Notes: generated by a model not told the origin, from the letters alone. Shown: positions 11,991 through 23,960, numbered from the stretch's first letter. The stretch is DNA of 64,000 bases from Welwitschia mirabilis (GCA_051453625.1 JBOZIK010000001.1:170142019-170206018), one strand, 5' to 3'. Numbers and translations are program-made.

Positions 11991-12639
11991 TGAAGATAAA
12001 TCTAATGATAAGAAATATTATCCTTCCTACATGGCTATTGTACATTTTCAAGAGGAAAATGATGAGATAAAAGAAGAGTATAAATCAAAAAGTAAATATG
12101 ATATAGATTTGGATATTTAAAAAAGGTACAACTTAATTTCTAAATAATTTATTAAATTGAAAAAAATATGTGTTAAGATTAAATAATTACTTCATACTTG
12201 TGAAGAAGCTTATGAATAAGAAAATATTTCTTACATAAATTATCCTCTAGAAACTCAACTTTTAAAGCTAAGATTAGTAGACTAAGATATAATTTAAATA
12301 ATGTAAGACAAAAATATTAGACATAAAGAAAATAAATGAGAAATTTACCCAAGGAAAGAAGACATTAAATATCATGCTTAGACAATGTAAAATATTAAAT
12401 AACAAAAGAAGCTTAGGACATAATAAAGACTCAACTGGAACTTAATATTATCAGTTATTATTGCCATAATAGAGGTCATTATCAATATAAGTATCTAATG
12501 AAATTAAAAATTGGGTATTATACTAATAATGTCAAGAGGCCTAGTAGAATGATTCAATGTTTTATGTAGGATAAAGCAAGAAAAGTATGAATACCAAAAT
12601 CAAAACTAGTACTTTTAGCATAAATTACACTTAGAGTAA

Positions 12640-13180
12640 TGAAGAATCATACTTGATACATTAATAGTGGATTCTCAAGATACATAACTAGAGACAAATC
12701 AAAATTCGCCACATTAGTGGAATAAGATAAAGGAGTGATAATTTTAAAAACAATAGAAAAGCACTAATAAAAGGTATTGGTACTAGTAGAGGAGGTAATA
12801 TGCCAAAGGTAAAGGATGTATTTTTTGTAAAATATTTGCAACATAGTCTTTTGAGTATAAGTTGGTTATATGATGTAAATTTTTCTTTTACCTTTACAAA
12901 AGATGATTATATCATTAGAGAACAAAATCCTACCAAAGCTTTATTTAGTGGTACAAGGAAGTTAAATGTATATATTACTACTCTACAAGATATTTCTAAT
13001 AATGAAATCAAGTGTTTATTAAGAAAAATAGAAGAAGCATAGCTTTAGCATAAAGATCTTAGACATGAAAACAAGGATTTGCTTAAAATCGTATCTACAA
13101 GAAAAATAGTAAGAGGACTTTTCATGTTAAAAAGCACTGATAATAAAGTCTATGAAGTATGCAAAAAATGAAGCAAAGAA
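12640..13180 (+). pseudogene. E copia protease and GAG-pre-integrase remnant
   Basis: Near 12660-12720 the frame reads INSGFSRYITRDKSKFATLV, the copia protease active-site region 'lDSGcSrHmtgdk..F'; the catalytic Asp codon has become Asn (G-to-A). An open stretch at 12800-13042 (MPKVKDVFFVKYLQHSLLSI and following) continues to the C-terminal part. From about 13049 the GAG-pre-integrase motif follows: H-E-N-K-D-L-L, then KIVRGLFMLKSTDNKVYEVC. Integrase should follow but the sequence jumps to RNase H. Confidence 0.85.
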
Positions 13181-13215
13181 GAAAACTCTTGGAAACAAAA
13201 GGATTCAATATAGCA

Positions 13216-13345
13216 CAGAAATCATACCAAAGATATCGAGATGTAGCATACTAATAATCTACTTGATGATGTATTCACAAAATTTCTAGGTACTAAAATG
13301 TTTGCAAAATTATGTAGGAACTTGGGGATTAGGACTTACTAAATT
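13216..13345 (+). pseudogene. E copia RNase H C-terminal tail
   Basis: The frame reads NNLLDDVFTKFLGTKMFAKL, the 'n.LADiFTKpL....f..lr..LGi' motif that closes copia RNase H. It follows the GAG-pre-integrase remnant after only a few tens of bases, so about 3 kb of integrase, RT and RNase H is gone in one deletion. Confidence 0.8.
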
Positions 13346-13499
13346 TGATAAGTTAGAAGGTTATATTTATTAATTCTCAACTTCACTTTATATTGGTCTA
13401 TAAGTTAATATTATAAAATTTAAATTATGTACTTGTTATTATATTTTTCAAAGTGATACTATTATTTTTATGTAATTATTTTATTTTATTTAGATTGTT

Positions 13500-13990
13500 T
13501 TTAAAGTTTTTTGGAACTCTCATGATAGATGTCTTCAGTTTTGTAGATGTTTATTAGAAAGACATCTTTAGATTTCTAGATGCCTTTAGAGCAGACATCT
13601 TAAGTTTCTAAACATCTTTGAAGGTCATGTGCATTCTTTTGAAATTTTTGAAATAGAAATCTTTGATTATGTAAATGACTTGACTACATGAAAAATGTAT
13701 TATGAAATTTTTAACAGCAAACATATTTAAATTTGTAAATGTCTACTTTTCACATTTTGGATGTCTTTTAGTAGGTAGACATCTTTCTTATACTATTGCA
13801 GAAATTAAAACATGCTAGAACTTAGGTTTTGACCTTTTTTATTTTCAAAAGAAGCCATTAAATCTCATTTTTAAGTCTTCACTCAATAAGTATCCATCTT
13901 ATAGCACTTCCTAGGGCTGATATTCTCAGATTGCTTTGGCAATATGTCTTTATTTTAATAGACATCTTCACAGTGATGAAAAACATATGC
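13500..13990. repeat. Cluster of AGACATCT/AGATGTCT octamers
   Basis: Octamers AGACATCT, AGATGTCT and close variants recur about ten times here, with similar clusters in the E LTRs (8941-9130 and 16430-16860). Both octamers are single CpG-decay products of the palindrome AGACGTCT. No coding sequence was recognised in this stretch. Confidence 0.65.
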
Positions 13991-14279
13991 TATTTTTCCT
14001 TTCGGTGTACATTTTTAGTTATTATTTTAGATTTTAGTTGATTTCTCTTTATTTTTCCATCTATTTTTTAAAAATTGGTTAGAAGAGAGTCTACTAGTGC
14101 CTTAAGAGGTAAATAATAAGCAATAAAATCTCAAAGATCTTAATATCAACCTCAGTTTAATCATGAGGTAGCTACAAGAAAGTATAAGATTTAAATAATA
14201 AAATCTATAATTGAAAAAAAACACTTAAATTTTAGAAATAATAGAAATATCTACTTGTGGCTTACTTCTCTAGGCTCAA

Positions 14280-15830
14280 ATGAGAAATGATTATAGAGTT
14301 AGATTAGAGTATATCGAATCCATTGATGAGGGAATTCTATGTCAACATCCAAAAGATAGATGATAGCACAGGGGCTTTCTAGACTCAAGTCAGAGGTATT
14401 CCATTGCATCTTAGTGGTATAAATGTAATACTTAGCATTGATGATTTAAATCTTTCTCAGTTGTGTATTTATTCATTTAAAGAGATTTTTACTTTTAGAT
14501 TTTTTAATGTATCATGGGGAATTGTGAGTAATATTTTATTAGTACACTCTAGGATGAATTTTTTTGAAAATATAGAGCATAAAAATATGATTCTAGATGC
14601 TTCCATTCTTAAGTTAATTATATTTTATAATATTCTAATCAAAATTGATAATTACAACTATTGCAAATGAATGAAAATATTTATTATGTTCTATTTACTT
14701 ACTAGTTTGAAGATAGATTTGGATTTCATCTTGTGCATAAAAATGATTACATTGTTTTGCAAGGGTTAAACTTTGGGTTATCCTTGTCTTATTAGTTTAA
14801 TTATTAATAGTGCAATAATATCAGTTTTTTAGGCAAATATTATTCACCTAGAGAAACCTCTAACTAAGTTTAATGAGAAATAGCAAGTGCCAATTCCATC
14901 AAGTAAGAACACAAGTAGGAAACCATCACAATTTTAGAGATCATACTCCACAACACACATAGTCTAATCATCTATCAAGAAGAGGTTAAAGGTATAAAAA
15001 AATGATTTGAAAAACTGGCAGAAATTTATTGAGATTAAAGAAACATAGGTCCATAGCTAATGAGAGTGAAGCATCAGTGGAGAGTTAGAAATTCATTAGG
15101 AATCCCACATAGATAGACCCTAAATATGAATTAGAAGAAGAAGCACCTCTAGCTCCATAACGAATAGGTTATGGATTTAAGAGAGCTCCAAAAAATGATT
15201 CTAAAAAGTCATGAGGAGATGAGACATAGGTTTAGAGGAAATACTAGGCTTCCATAAAGGCATAGATGTAGGAGAAGTTGTAGGATCTAAGTCCTTCATA
15301 AAAGACAAAATAGGAAATAGAGCTAGAGAAATTAAATATTCAACCTCTTATTTTCCATTTGCCATTTCACAGGATACCACCTCATCATCCTTCTCAGCCA
15401 TCATTATCTCTTAAACCCTTATCACCATTTCATATACCCTTTCCACCTCCACTACATATGTGTTTTCCATCTCCATCTCATATAGATCCTCTTTAGGTAC
15501 CATCACTTTCTATTATTCCATCATCATCCTTTGCAGAAACTAGCATAGCTAGCTTTTTTTGAAACATTACTTCTCAAACATAGTAATGTATAAGGAAACA
15601 ATCCTATGAAGGCCTAGTGAGACCTCTTAGTAGTCTTCTAGAAATCACTAAAGGCTATCACTCAAATCCTACTCATCTTATACCATTTAGACTTCCACTA
15701 CCCATAATAATGATGATGATAGTGATGAAGAAGAAGTAGGCATATATTACATCCTTAACTATGCTCTTAGCAATCAACATATTTTATCTTTTATCCAAAA
15801 AGAGGAAGAAAAAATGACAAATTAGTTGCA
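14280..15830 (+). pseudogene. E env-like / plant-transposon-like ORF remnant
   Basis: An 88-codon open stretch (14404-14670) starts MHLSGINVILSIDDLNLSQL and is preceded in frame by FQTQVRGIP. This resembles the 'REFY......vRG..i.ls...i...L' region of a plant-transposon domain common beside env-like ORFs. Further down are a charged part, a Pro/Ser/His-rich part (15356-15540, e.g. PPHHPSQPSLSLKPLSPFHI) and an acidic segment NDDDSDEEEVGIYY (about 15707-15748). The position after pol and before the purine tract is that of Sirevirus env-like genes. Function is unknown; the family assignment is tentative. Confidence 0.45.
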
Positions 15831-16315
15831 AATTATTTGATCACATCAATTATAGCATAGACATCTGATTGAACAAAAAGGACTTAACTATGAAATAATG
15901 GATTGATTTCCTTAAGTGACATCATTATCCATTAATTATCACTCTTAATTATTTTGGCATGCATCACTATGTTATGATATTTTCATTATTCTTAATAGAA
16001 TTTGTAGTTATCTTTACTATTGGCACATAATTCAAATGCTATGCTCTATTTTTATTATTATCTCTTTGCTATTAGCAAATCTTACTTAATTAGTTTTTGA
16101 TATTCTTAAATGAAATTATCAAATTATAATATGACTTTCTTACTTTATACTTTACATGATTATTCAAATGGTTAAAATCATGGTTTTTTAATACCATTAC
16201 AAAATATGCTTATGTGATTTCCTATCATGAATATTAATATCTAATTTTAGTTAATTAAATGAGATCACACTAATGAGATTTACTAAGTTTAACAAATCAT
16301 CAAAAAAGGGGATAT
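15831..16315 (+). other. E 3' untranslated part ending in polypurine tract
   Basis: No ORF recognised. The stretch ends with AAAAAAGGGGA (16301-16311) just before the 3' LTR, the expected polypurine tract for plus-strand priming; the junction resembles the copia 'AAGGGGGAGATTGTTGG' context. Confidence 0.65.
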
Positions 16316-17876
16316 TGCTGGTAAGTCTAGTTTTGATAATTTTATTTGTCAAATATTTTTTACCATTATGTAGATAGGTCATTATAAAGAAAATCAGTTC
16401 ATGATGAGCATAAGTCAAATATTTTATTAAATATGTCTATAGAATTAAAGATGTGTATGGAAAAGATGTTGATAATTAGAAGACAGCTATTGTGAAGGCA
16501 TCTATAGCTTAAAGACATCTATGATCTCTCAAATTTTAAGTCACAAATTAAAGACAACTATCTCAATAAAGATAACTATGCTAATAGATGGATCTGACAT
16601 AGATGAAAGACATCTATATGTTTGAAGATGTTTATGCTAAATTGGAATAGGTAATAGAGTAATTCTGTACTTTTATAAATATTTTAATTTCTAGGAAAGT
16701 TATCAATTTTTGCATTTTAGATTCATATTCATGAAAGATGAAAGATTATGAATTCAATTTTGATCATGTTTTGGGCACTTTAAATGAAGACATCTACTAG
16801 GTGAAGGCATCTGACTATTAGTATACATCTATAGTTTTGAATACATATTGGATCAAGGTTCATGTTAATTAAAATATAAGATGCACGCTTGACACCTAGA
16901 TGACCCTATCTAGTGCATTGTGGTTATAAAGCTCAAATGGCTATGATCCAAGGTTAGATAGCTAGCATCTCTCAGATGGTATAAAGACATAATGTAATGG
17001 AATAGATCATATAAATCTAAAGGTTATAAATGCATAATGTAATGGAATAGATCATATAAATCTAAAGGTTATAAATGCATAATGTAATGGAATAGATCAT
17101 ATGAATCTAGGGTACATAATGCATTAAATACACAACAAATGATGCATGAGTGATTGGGACTACTTACTAAGGATTAGAGTTATCATTTGCAAAGGAGCTT
17201 TCAAAGATTACATCATTTGTTCTTTGGATCTTACTATCACAACACTTAAAATCATATTCACACAAATGTAATTTAGAGTTATTATTGCATTTATTTATTG
17301 GATCTTACATTGTTAAAATATCTCATTCTTTAATATTATTGTAAGTCCATTTTTATATTATTAAATCTTAAAGATCCCTTACCAAAATTTCTTATTAAAG
17401 AATGAGTGCCTATGAGTGCCTATGAGTACTTATGTTGTTGTATTTTCCTAAGAGGAAGAGTTTACTACCATGCAAGGAGCATCTCACATTATAATTGTGT
17501 TTGTATGCAAATTTTGATATTGTATCATGTGGATTTCCTTAAGCGAAATATTTTGCTACCTTACAAGGAGCATCTTAAATTATGATTAATCCTATGTGCA
17601 TATTTTTATTAGTATCCTTGAGGGGGCGAGAGTATTGCCTATTGAGAAATCTCTTATATTATTGTAAGATTAGTTATGAACCAAAACCACTATTTTTTTT
17701 ATAGGTTAAGAGTATCTAAATGTGTGAGAGAAACCTACCCTTTATGCGTTGACATAACTAGGGTGGGAAACTATGTTATCTCAGAGAGGTATTTATTATA
17801 CTATGTTTTTTATTTATTATTGATAAAACTTTTTATTTGGTAGAACTCATTCACCCCTCTTATATAAGTTTAGCTA
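16316..17876 (+). repeat. E 3' LTR with 45-bp and about 90-bp tandem repeats
   Basis: Starts TGCTGGTAAGTCTAG after the purine tract. It matches the 5' LTR in order but has its own tandem repeats: a 45-bp unit at 16988, 17033 and 17078 (first two identical), and a roughly 90-bp unit with AAGGAGCATCT near 17441-17517 and 17531-17610. The right end near 17876 is approximate. Confidence 0.8.
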
Positions 17877-18230
17877 TCCTTAAAAAAGGAAATTTTAATA
17901 TTAATTTAATAAATCTTCAAATTATAAAACAATTAAAAATGATAAAAAAGATATAAAATTATAATAATAATTCTAATAGATTCTAATAAGGTTACTAAAG
18001 TAAAAGATTATTCAAAACTAATGCCTTCTATTTAGGTGAAATCCTATGCTACTAACCTTGCTTTATTTTTAAAAAATTCATCTCTTATTTAACTTATACT
18101 TAAAGACTTATTTAATTGTAATGACATCATGATCTCTAATTCTAATAAAAAGTTCCCATACCTCATTCTTTTTAAATTGATTTAGTTCATCTTGCATAAA
18201 ACGCATCTAACATTAATAATTTTTTGCTTC
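17877..18230. other. Short spacer between E and B1
   Basis: A/T-rich sequence with no recognised coding or repeat features. The B1 5' LTR start is not certain, so this stretch may be partly LTR. Confidence 0.4.
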
Positions 18231-19531
18231 ATGGAATATATAAGATTTATGAGTTAATACAAAGTACATATAGCAAGAATTGAGCTAATTGTAATTTCTT
18301 TATTAAAATATCATGAATGATTAAATTAATAGATAAGTATGTTAAAATAATAATTTCTTCTGGTTACTGTTACTTAGTTAAACTAGTTGATTTTTTAAAT
18401 GAAGGTGGATGATTATAGGATTCTAAGATTAAGGCTTAAGTATTTGACTTGAGCATATAAAAATAATTTCTACTTCTTCATCATTATCTTTATTATTAAT
18501 ATTTCCTTTATGATGAATCTTAATATTTACACATTTCTTCTCTCTACTAGAGTTGTATACTCTATAAGCCTTATTTATTTTTAAATAACTAATAAAAGCC
18601 CCTTCACATTTCTTCTCTCTACTAGAGCTATATACTCTACTTCTAGTATAATTAGGCCTTTGAAATTCTAATTGTAAATTATAATTTTAGTTCATACATA
18701 CCCTACCTCTCTTCACATGTGAATAGGACTTCATATTATATCATTATGATAAAAATTGGACATTTAGTTATGAATTCCTTCTAAGCCTCTTATGGGATTG
18801 GGCTAACTACTAGGCTAGCATGATTATTCTTGCTTTAGCATGAGCATTATTTAGATTGTATGATTTTACTTTTTTCATAATAAAGTATTACATGTTCTTA
18901 ATGCATTAGTTTGATATCAAGTTATGATTTTTTCATACTTATTACACTTAGGAATGGCTGAGGCATACTTCTACTTTAAAATTTGTTTAGTAATTCTTCT
19001 TTTCATTCTATTTTACATAACATAAATGTTTACTTGATAGATCTTGAGAGACCTCTACTTTTTATGCTTATTTTATTCTTTCTATTAAGGCTAAATGGCT
19101 TGAATACATTACCCTCATCTCTATAATGGGTAAGATTATGCCATTGTTCTTTAGCTTGAACTACATAAGCACTCATGTTGATGATAGATCATATCATTAT
19201 GCTTAAGTTGGAAGTAAAGCTACATGATTTTACTTTAAGTACTTATTATTTTTATAATGTTATTATATTAGTTTAAACACTATGTCCTATTTTTATATCT
19301 TCATTATCATTTCACTCTCTATTACTCATTTCTCTTATGTAGGATTTACTTATAGATATTGTAATATATCTCTATGAATGAATAAAACTAGGGCGATACG
19401 AAAAATACAGTCCTAGTATTATTGGTAAAATTTGGGTTTGACCACATAAGATTTCTATGCCTAGAGTAATCTTACTATTTATCATACATTAATGATAGAT
19501 AGAAGCATAGCCAAATTTCCCACAAATAACA
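18230..19531 (+). repeat. B1 5' LTR
   Basis: The part from about 18650 to 19531 matches the 3' LTR clearly (e.g. GGAATGGCTGAGGCATACTT, TTAATGATAGAT). The start is set by expected length and is uncertain. A 40-bp segment with ACATTTCTTCTCTCTACTAG occurs twice (18532 and 18606). The 3' end ACAAATAACA precedes the PBS. Confidence 0.75.
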
Positions 19532-19534
19532 TTC

Positions 19535-19552
19535 TGATGTTGTTGCTAGGGG
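19535..19552 (+). other. B1 primer-binding site, tRNA-Asp type
   Basis: TGATGTTGTTGCTAGGGG against TGGCGCCGTTGCCGGGGA: six C-to-T or G-to-A changes plus one A-to-G. It lies three bases after the LTR end. Confidence 0.75.
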
Positions 19553-20439
19553 TTTTGTCATAGTTACTATAGTGGGGCATGCATAGAATTTACTTTTATA
19601 TATCCTTTTTACTTTTTAATTTTTCTTTTATATTGGTTCTTTTTTAGTTTCATTTTCTTTTTCTTTATTTTCTCTTTTTATTTACCAGTGGATTGGTGTT
19701 GATCATACCTAGTACTTGATTGATAGAACTTAATCTGATGACTTATCTTATTTTTTTTCTTTTTCTTTTCTTCTTTTTGTATTATTTTGATTTTTCTTTT
19801 TTCTGTAAAGATAATATAGTATCTTAAATTTCCTTAAATGGAAAAATATTTTATAGCTTTAAAAATTAGAAATGAAGAGGGAAAAAAAAATCTTTCTTCT
19901 ATTCATCTTCTCTCTCATCTCTTTCCTTCTATATCTCAGGGACTTATTTAGCAAGTAATTGAAGATAAATTTTTGAAGGAGGACTTCATCAATAAAAATC
20001 TTAATGAAGTGATTTACTACTTACATTATTTATTCTACAATTTTTTATTTCTTGCATTACATTACATTGTATTTTGATTATGGAATTATCCCTTTCAAGA
20101 ATGTACATTCATGTTTTTCTGTCAGTAACTAAAATAACCTATTATGCTAGACTATTATTTTTTTTGATATCCTTACTATCATTTTTTTATAAAATGAATT
20201 TATGTCATCTTATTGATGCCACCATCTTTAGTCACTGGTACTATTAGCTTCTTATGTTAAATTGTCTTCACATTTTAAAAAAATCATGTTTATAGCATCC
20301 TAATCTCTTTTACTTATTATGTGTATCTAGAAATGTTTATCTTAACTTATTTTTTACCTTTTATTAATTGGGAATAAACTTCTAATAGTAGAATATATTG
20401 AATTCCTCTAGAGTTTGAAATAGAGAGAAACTCTAGAAG

Positions 20440-21560
20440 TCAGTCATAAGAGAGACCTTAATAAAGGTAAAACAAGTTTGGAAATAACTTCAACATTAAT
20501 CAACCTAGAAGAACCTTGAAAGATTATCTTAAATTACAATGTTTAGGTACATATTTTTACATTGTTTATCCATTGAATACCAAGAGAACTAACTTTAAAC
20601 TAGCATTGGTTTAACTTCTTCCATGTTTTTATGATTTAGATGCTAAGCATTCTTACTTGCATCTTAAGGAGTTTGAGTTTTTTTCTTTTCATAATAACTC
20701 AAAATCCCTATACATTACTTAGATTAATATCATTCCCTTTTTTCCTTAAAAAGAAGGTAAAATGTGGGCTTTACATATTAAAACCTATTTCTATCACCAC
20801 TTGAGCTAAAGCTAATTAAGCATTTATTAGAAACATTTTTCCAACTCATAAGACTAACAACATTAGAAGAGAAATCATGAACCTCCAACAAAAGGATAGT
20901 AAAACCTTCTACATCTTAGACAAATTTAAATATTTACTTTTTAAATGTGCACAACCTGATTTTGAGTAAGGAAGAGTTATAAGTTTATTTTATGAAAGAA
21001 ATTTCTCTAATCATAAGCAACTTGTAGACATGATATGTATACGAATCTTTTTAGAACCTAAAATTTATAAAACTTAAGATTATCTATAGACTATAACTAG
21101 AACTTCTAAGAATTAAGAGAAACCTATTGAGCTAACAAGATTACAAAAACCTATTAGATCTACTAGTATCTTCAAAATCCCTTAAAATACTAAGGTTAAT
21201 CAAAAGTTCGATGAACTTTCTAAAAATATTAAAACTCTTAGTATAAAACCTAAACCTATAAATCAACCTCTTCATTACAACATTTGTCTTGTAGATAATC
21301 ATGAAACCTCAAATTATCCATTCATCCCCATGTCCCAAGAAGTGGTAAAATAATAATTTAATACTATAAGACAAAGTCAGTAAAACCAAAAGAAAATAAT
21401 CTCTACTCTAACATCTACAACCTTGGATGAAGAAACCACTCAAACTTCTCATGAAAATAAGATAACCCTATTCAAGTCTTTACTAGTTAACCTAAGAGTT
21501 CAAATCCTTCTCCAACTTCCAACTCTTTAGAGGTCATACTTCCTAAGTTCATGGAAGCTT
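20440..21560 (+). pseudogene. B1 gag remnant
   Basis: Near 20504 the frame reads RTLKDYLKLQ, and near 20590-20660 LPCFYDLDAKHSYLHLKEFE, the Athila-type gag 'lLp.FhGl..edPy.HLkeFe' motif. Near 20840-20890 is THKTNNIRREIMNLQQKD and then LFYERNFSNHKQLVDMI (about 20975-21037), the 'sFYeGL....r..vd' part. A decayed knuckle-like segment YNICLVDNHETSNYPFIP lies near 21277-21330, with only one Cys left. In-frame stops are mostly TAA/TAG at Gln positions. Confidence 0.85.
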
Positions 21561-22620
21561 AAGATTACATTAATATCTCAAAATAACAATTCCACAAATA
21601 AATCTCTTCCACATTAAAAAAGTTAGAGAAATAAAATAAGGTCATACATTTAAGAAGTGAAAAAAAATCAATAAAGAAATAGAAGAGAAATAACCATAAG
21701 AAGAATAAGTATAGAAATATGAGCCTAAAAGTAAGAGGAAAGTAGGAAAAAACATAAAGTAGAAGAAGTTATTCCAACTTATAAAGAACCTCTACCCTTT
21801 CCTTAATAACATATAAAAATTAACTTGGCTAAGAAATAATAAGAAGAATTAGAAATTTTTAAGAAAGTAAAGATCAATGTCCCTCTTTTAGAAGATATTG
21901 GACAAGCTCCTTCCTATGATAGATTCTAGAAATATCTATGTACTATTAAAGAAAGATAAATGTAAAAAGTAAAGTCTTCTTTGCTTAACAAACTAGTGCT
22001 ATAATTTAAAATTAAATTCCTCCAAAATGCAAAGATCTAGAATATCCTCAATATCCATTACTATTGGGACTGAAANNNNNNNNNNNNNNNNNNNNNNNNN
22101 NNNNNNNNNNNNNNNNNNNNNNNNNNNNNNNNNNNNNNNNNNNNNNNNNNNNNNNNNNNNNNNNNNNNNNNNNNNNNNNNNNNNNNNNNNNNNNNNNNNN
22201 NNNNNNNNNNNNNNNNNNNNNNNNNNNNNNNNNNNNNNNNNNNNNNNNNNNNNNNNNNNNNNNNNNNNNNNNNNNNNNNNNNNNNNNNNNNNNNNNNNNN
22301 NNNNNNNNNNNNNNNNNNNNNNNNNNNNNNNNNNNNNNNNNNNNNNNNNNNNNNNNNNNNNNNNNNNNNNNNNNNNNNNNNNNNNNNNNNNNNNNNNNNN
22401 NNNNNNNNNNNNNNNNNNNNNNNNNNNNNNNNNNNNNNNNNNNNNNNNNNNNNNNNNNNNNNNNNNNNNNNNNNNNNNNNNNNNNNNNNNNNNNNNNNNN
22501 NNNNNNNNNNNNNNNNNNNNNNNNNNNNNNNNNNNNNNNNNNNAAAATTAAATTCCTCCAAAATGCAAAGATCTAGAATATCCTCAATAGCCATTACTAT
22601 TGGGAATGAAAACTTTCAAC
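21561..22620 (+). other. B1 gag-protease linker, interrupted by gap
   Basis: A Lys/Glu-rich linker. Near 21890 the frame reads LLEDIGQAPSYDRF.KYLCT, matching the family motif just before protease. The 468-N gap lies at 22076-22543, and the 68 bp on its left are repeated almost exactly on its right. Confidence 0.6.
22076..22543. other. Assembly gap, 468 N
   Basis: A run of N flanked by near-identical 68-bp copies (22008-22075 and 22544-22611, two mismatches). Open frames spanning it are artefacts. Confidence 0.99.
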
Positions 22621-23028
22621 AAGCGTTATTAGATCTTAGAGCTACTAGTAATCTCTTACATTATAGTGTCTTCATTTAACTAGATCTAAAAGATCTTAAA
22701 AACACTAAACTTTAACTAAAATTAGTTAATAATTCTTTAAGAGCCCCTTTGTTCATAGTAGAGGATGTGATTGTTCAAATAGAAATAATAGTTATACCAA
22801 TTCTATGGACTTTGTAGTTTTGGAGATGGAAAATACTAGAATTTATTCCACTTCTATTATCTTTAGAAGACTTTTCTTACTATTTATAATGCTAATATTA
22901 ATTTTAAAAATATTATTATGCATATTTTCTTATATAACATGATTATTAAGTTGAGTATTTTTAATACCATAAAGAAATCTAATTATTTGAAAGGAGTGGA
23001 GGTTTTTGAAAGTCTTGATGATACTTGA
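22590..23028 (+). pseudogene. B1 aspartic protease remnant
   Basis: The active-site segment reads ALLDLRATSNLLHYSVF (about 22627-22677), matching 'aLlDlGAsvnllPysvy' with the catalytic Asp kept and Gly changed to Arg. It continues with IVEDVIVQIEI and the tail MIIKLSIFNTIKKSNYLKG (about 22940-22998), ending at the TGA after ESLDDT near 23026. Frame changes near 22800-22870 show it is inactive. Confidence 0.8.
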
Positions 23029-23174
23029 TTGTTATTCTTATATAAAACATGATTTCCTTCTTTTACTATATTCTTTATATTATGATTTGCATGTTAATAT
23101 TATAAATGATCCTTCTTTTGATATGGACTTACCTCATTCCCATTTATTGATTTTTAATTTATCTATACTTTCAT

Positions 23175-23260
23175 TAAATAAAAATGTTTTTTAAGAATTA
23201 TTAATTAAGAAAGAGAAAGAAATAGGATGGTCCTCTTATGACTTAGAGTATTTAAATCTT
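23175..23260 (+). pseudogene. B1 RT N-terminal stub
   Basis: The frame reads ELLIKKEKEIGWSSYDLEYL (about 23193-23255), matching the Athila RT opening 'LL.k.k.aiGWtl.DI.gis' seen intact in C at 49205. RT sequence stops after this point, so the deletion starts here. Confidence 0.65.
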
Positions 23261-23499
23261 AATAAATATTCTCCTTCTTGAGTTTTTCAAACTCATGTGT
23301 GAAGCCTTATCATAAAAACATTTTTAAGCCTAATTTATGACTTGATCAACCATCTTATCCTTTTGATTGCAAAAACCTTGATCATTTAAAATTTCCATTC
23401 TCGTTCATGAGTACACACTAATATTTTAAGCCTAACTTTATTTTATCAAATGAGCTTGAATTGGTTCTAGATACTCTAGCCTTGGGATTAGATTAAACT

Positions 23500-23690
23500 A
23501 TGGAAAACCCTTGTGTATTCAAGAATGCTCTTTTTATAAAAAACCCTAATAATTTTAATTTATCTCACTCACACTTTACCCACTTTAACTCATCCAAATC
23601 AGATCCATATAATCCTTCATCACCTACATTTAATCCATCTCTTTCATCATTTTATGAGTTTATGAGACTTACTAATCCTAATTAATGGTC
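23500..23690 (+). pseudogene. B1 integrase-tail region remnant
   Basis: An open stretch (23500-23685) rich in Ser, Asn and Pro ends SLSSFYEFMRLTNPN. The same ending follows the integrase C-terminal tail in B3 (LLSSYEFMRLNDS, minus strand near 39840) and in C (SIHEFFRLIDLG, near 51790). It is therefore the extreme C-terminus of the pol polyprotein, joined to the RT stub by the deletion. Confidence 0.6.
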
Positions 23691-23960
23691 TTTTATTTAA
23701 TTCATGGATAAATATATCTTTTGCATTTTTAAAGATTATTTGAAATTTTGTATGTCTTACTTCTTCATTAACTAGTCCTTTGAATTTTTAAGTTCTTTAT
23801 TAAGATTTACATGCATTTAGAGATCTCTAATTTGGAATCAGGAAAAAGATGGATTCTCTCCTTTCATGGTGTTTCTTTTATTTTAATACATTCATCAGAA
23901 TGATATTATTTCTCTGTTATGCTAATTTACCAGTGCCTCCTTTCATGTGCTATAAACACA

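Larger units (their letters stand above)
8774..17876 (+). mobile_element. Element E: Ty1/copia (Sirevirus-like) retrotransposon, internally deleted
   Basis: Two long LTRs (8774 to about 10891 and 16316 to about 17876) flank an initiator tRNA-Met PBS, gag with a CCHC knuckle, copia protease and GAG-pre-integrase, an RNase H tail, a long env-like region and a purine tract (AAAAAAGGGGA) directly before the 3' LTR. Integrase, RT and most of RNase H are missing between about 13180 and 13216. Long LTRs, a long 3' region and an env-like ORF point to the Sirevirus lineage; this assignment is inference. Confidence 0.85.
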
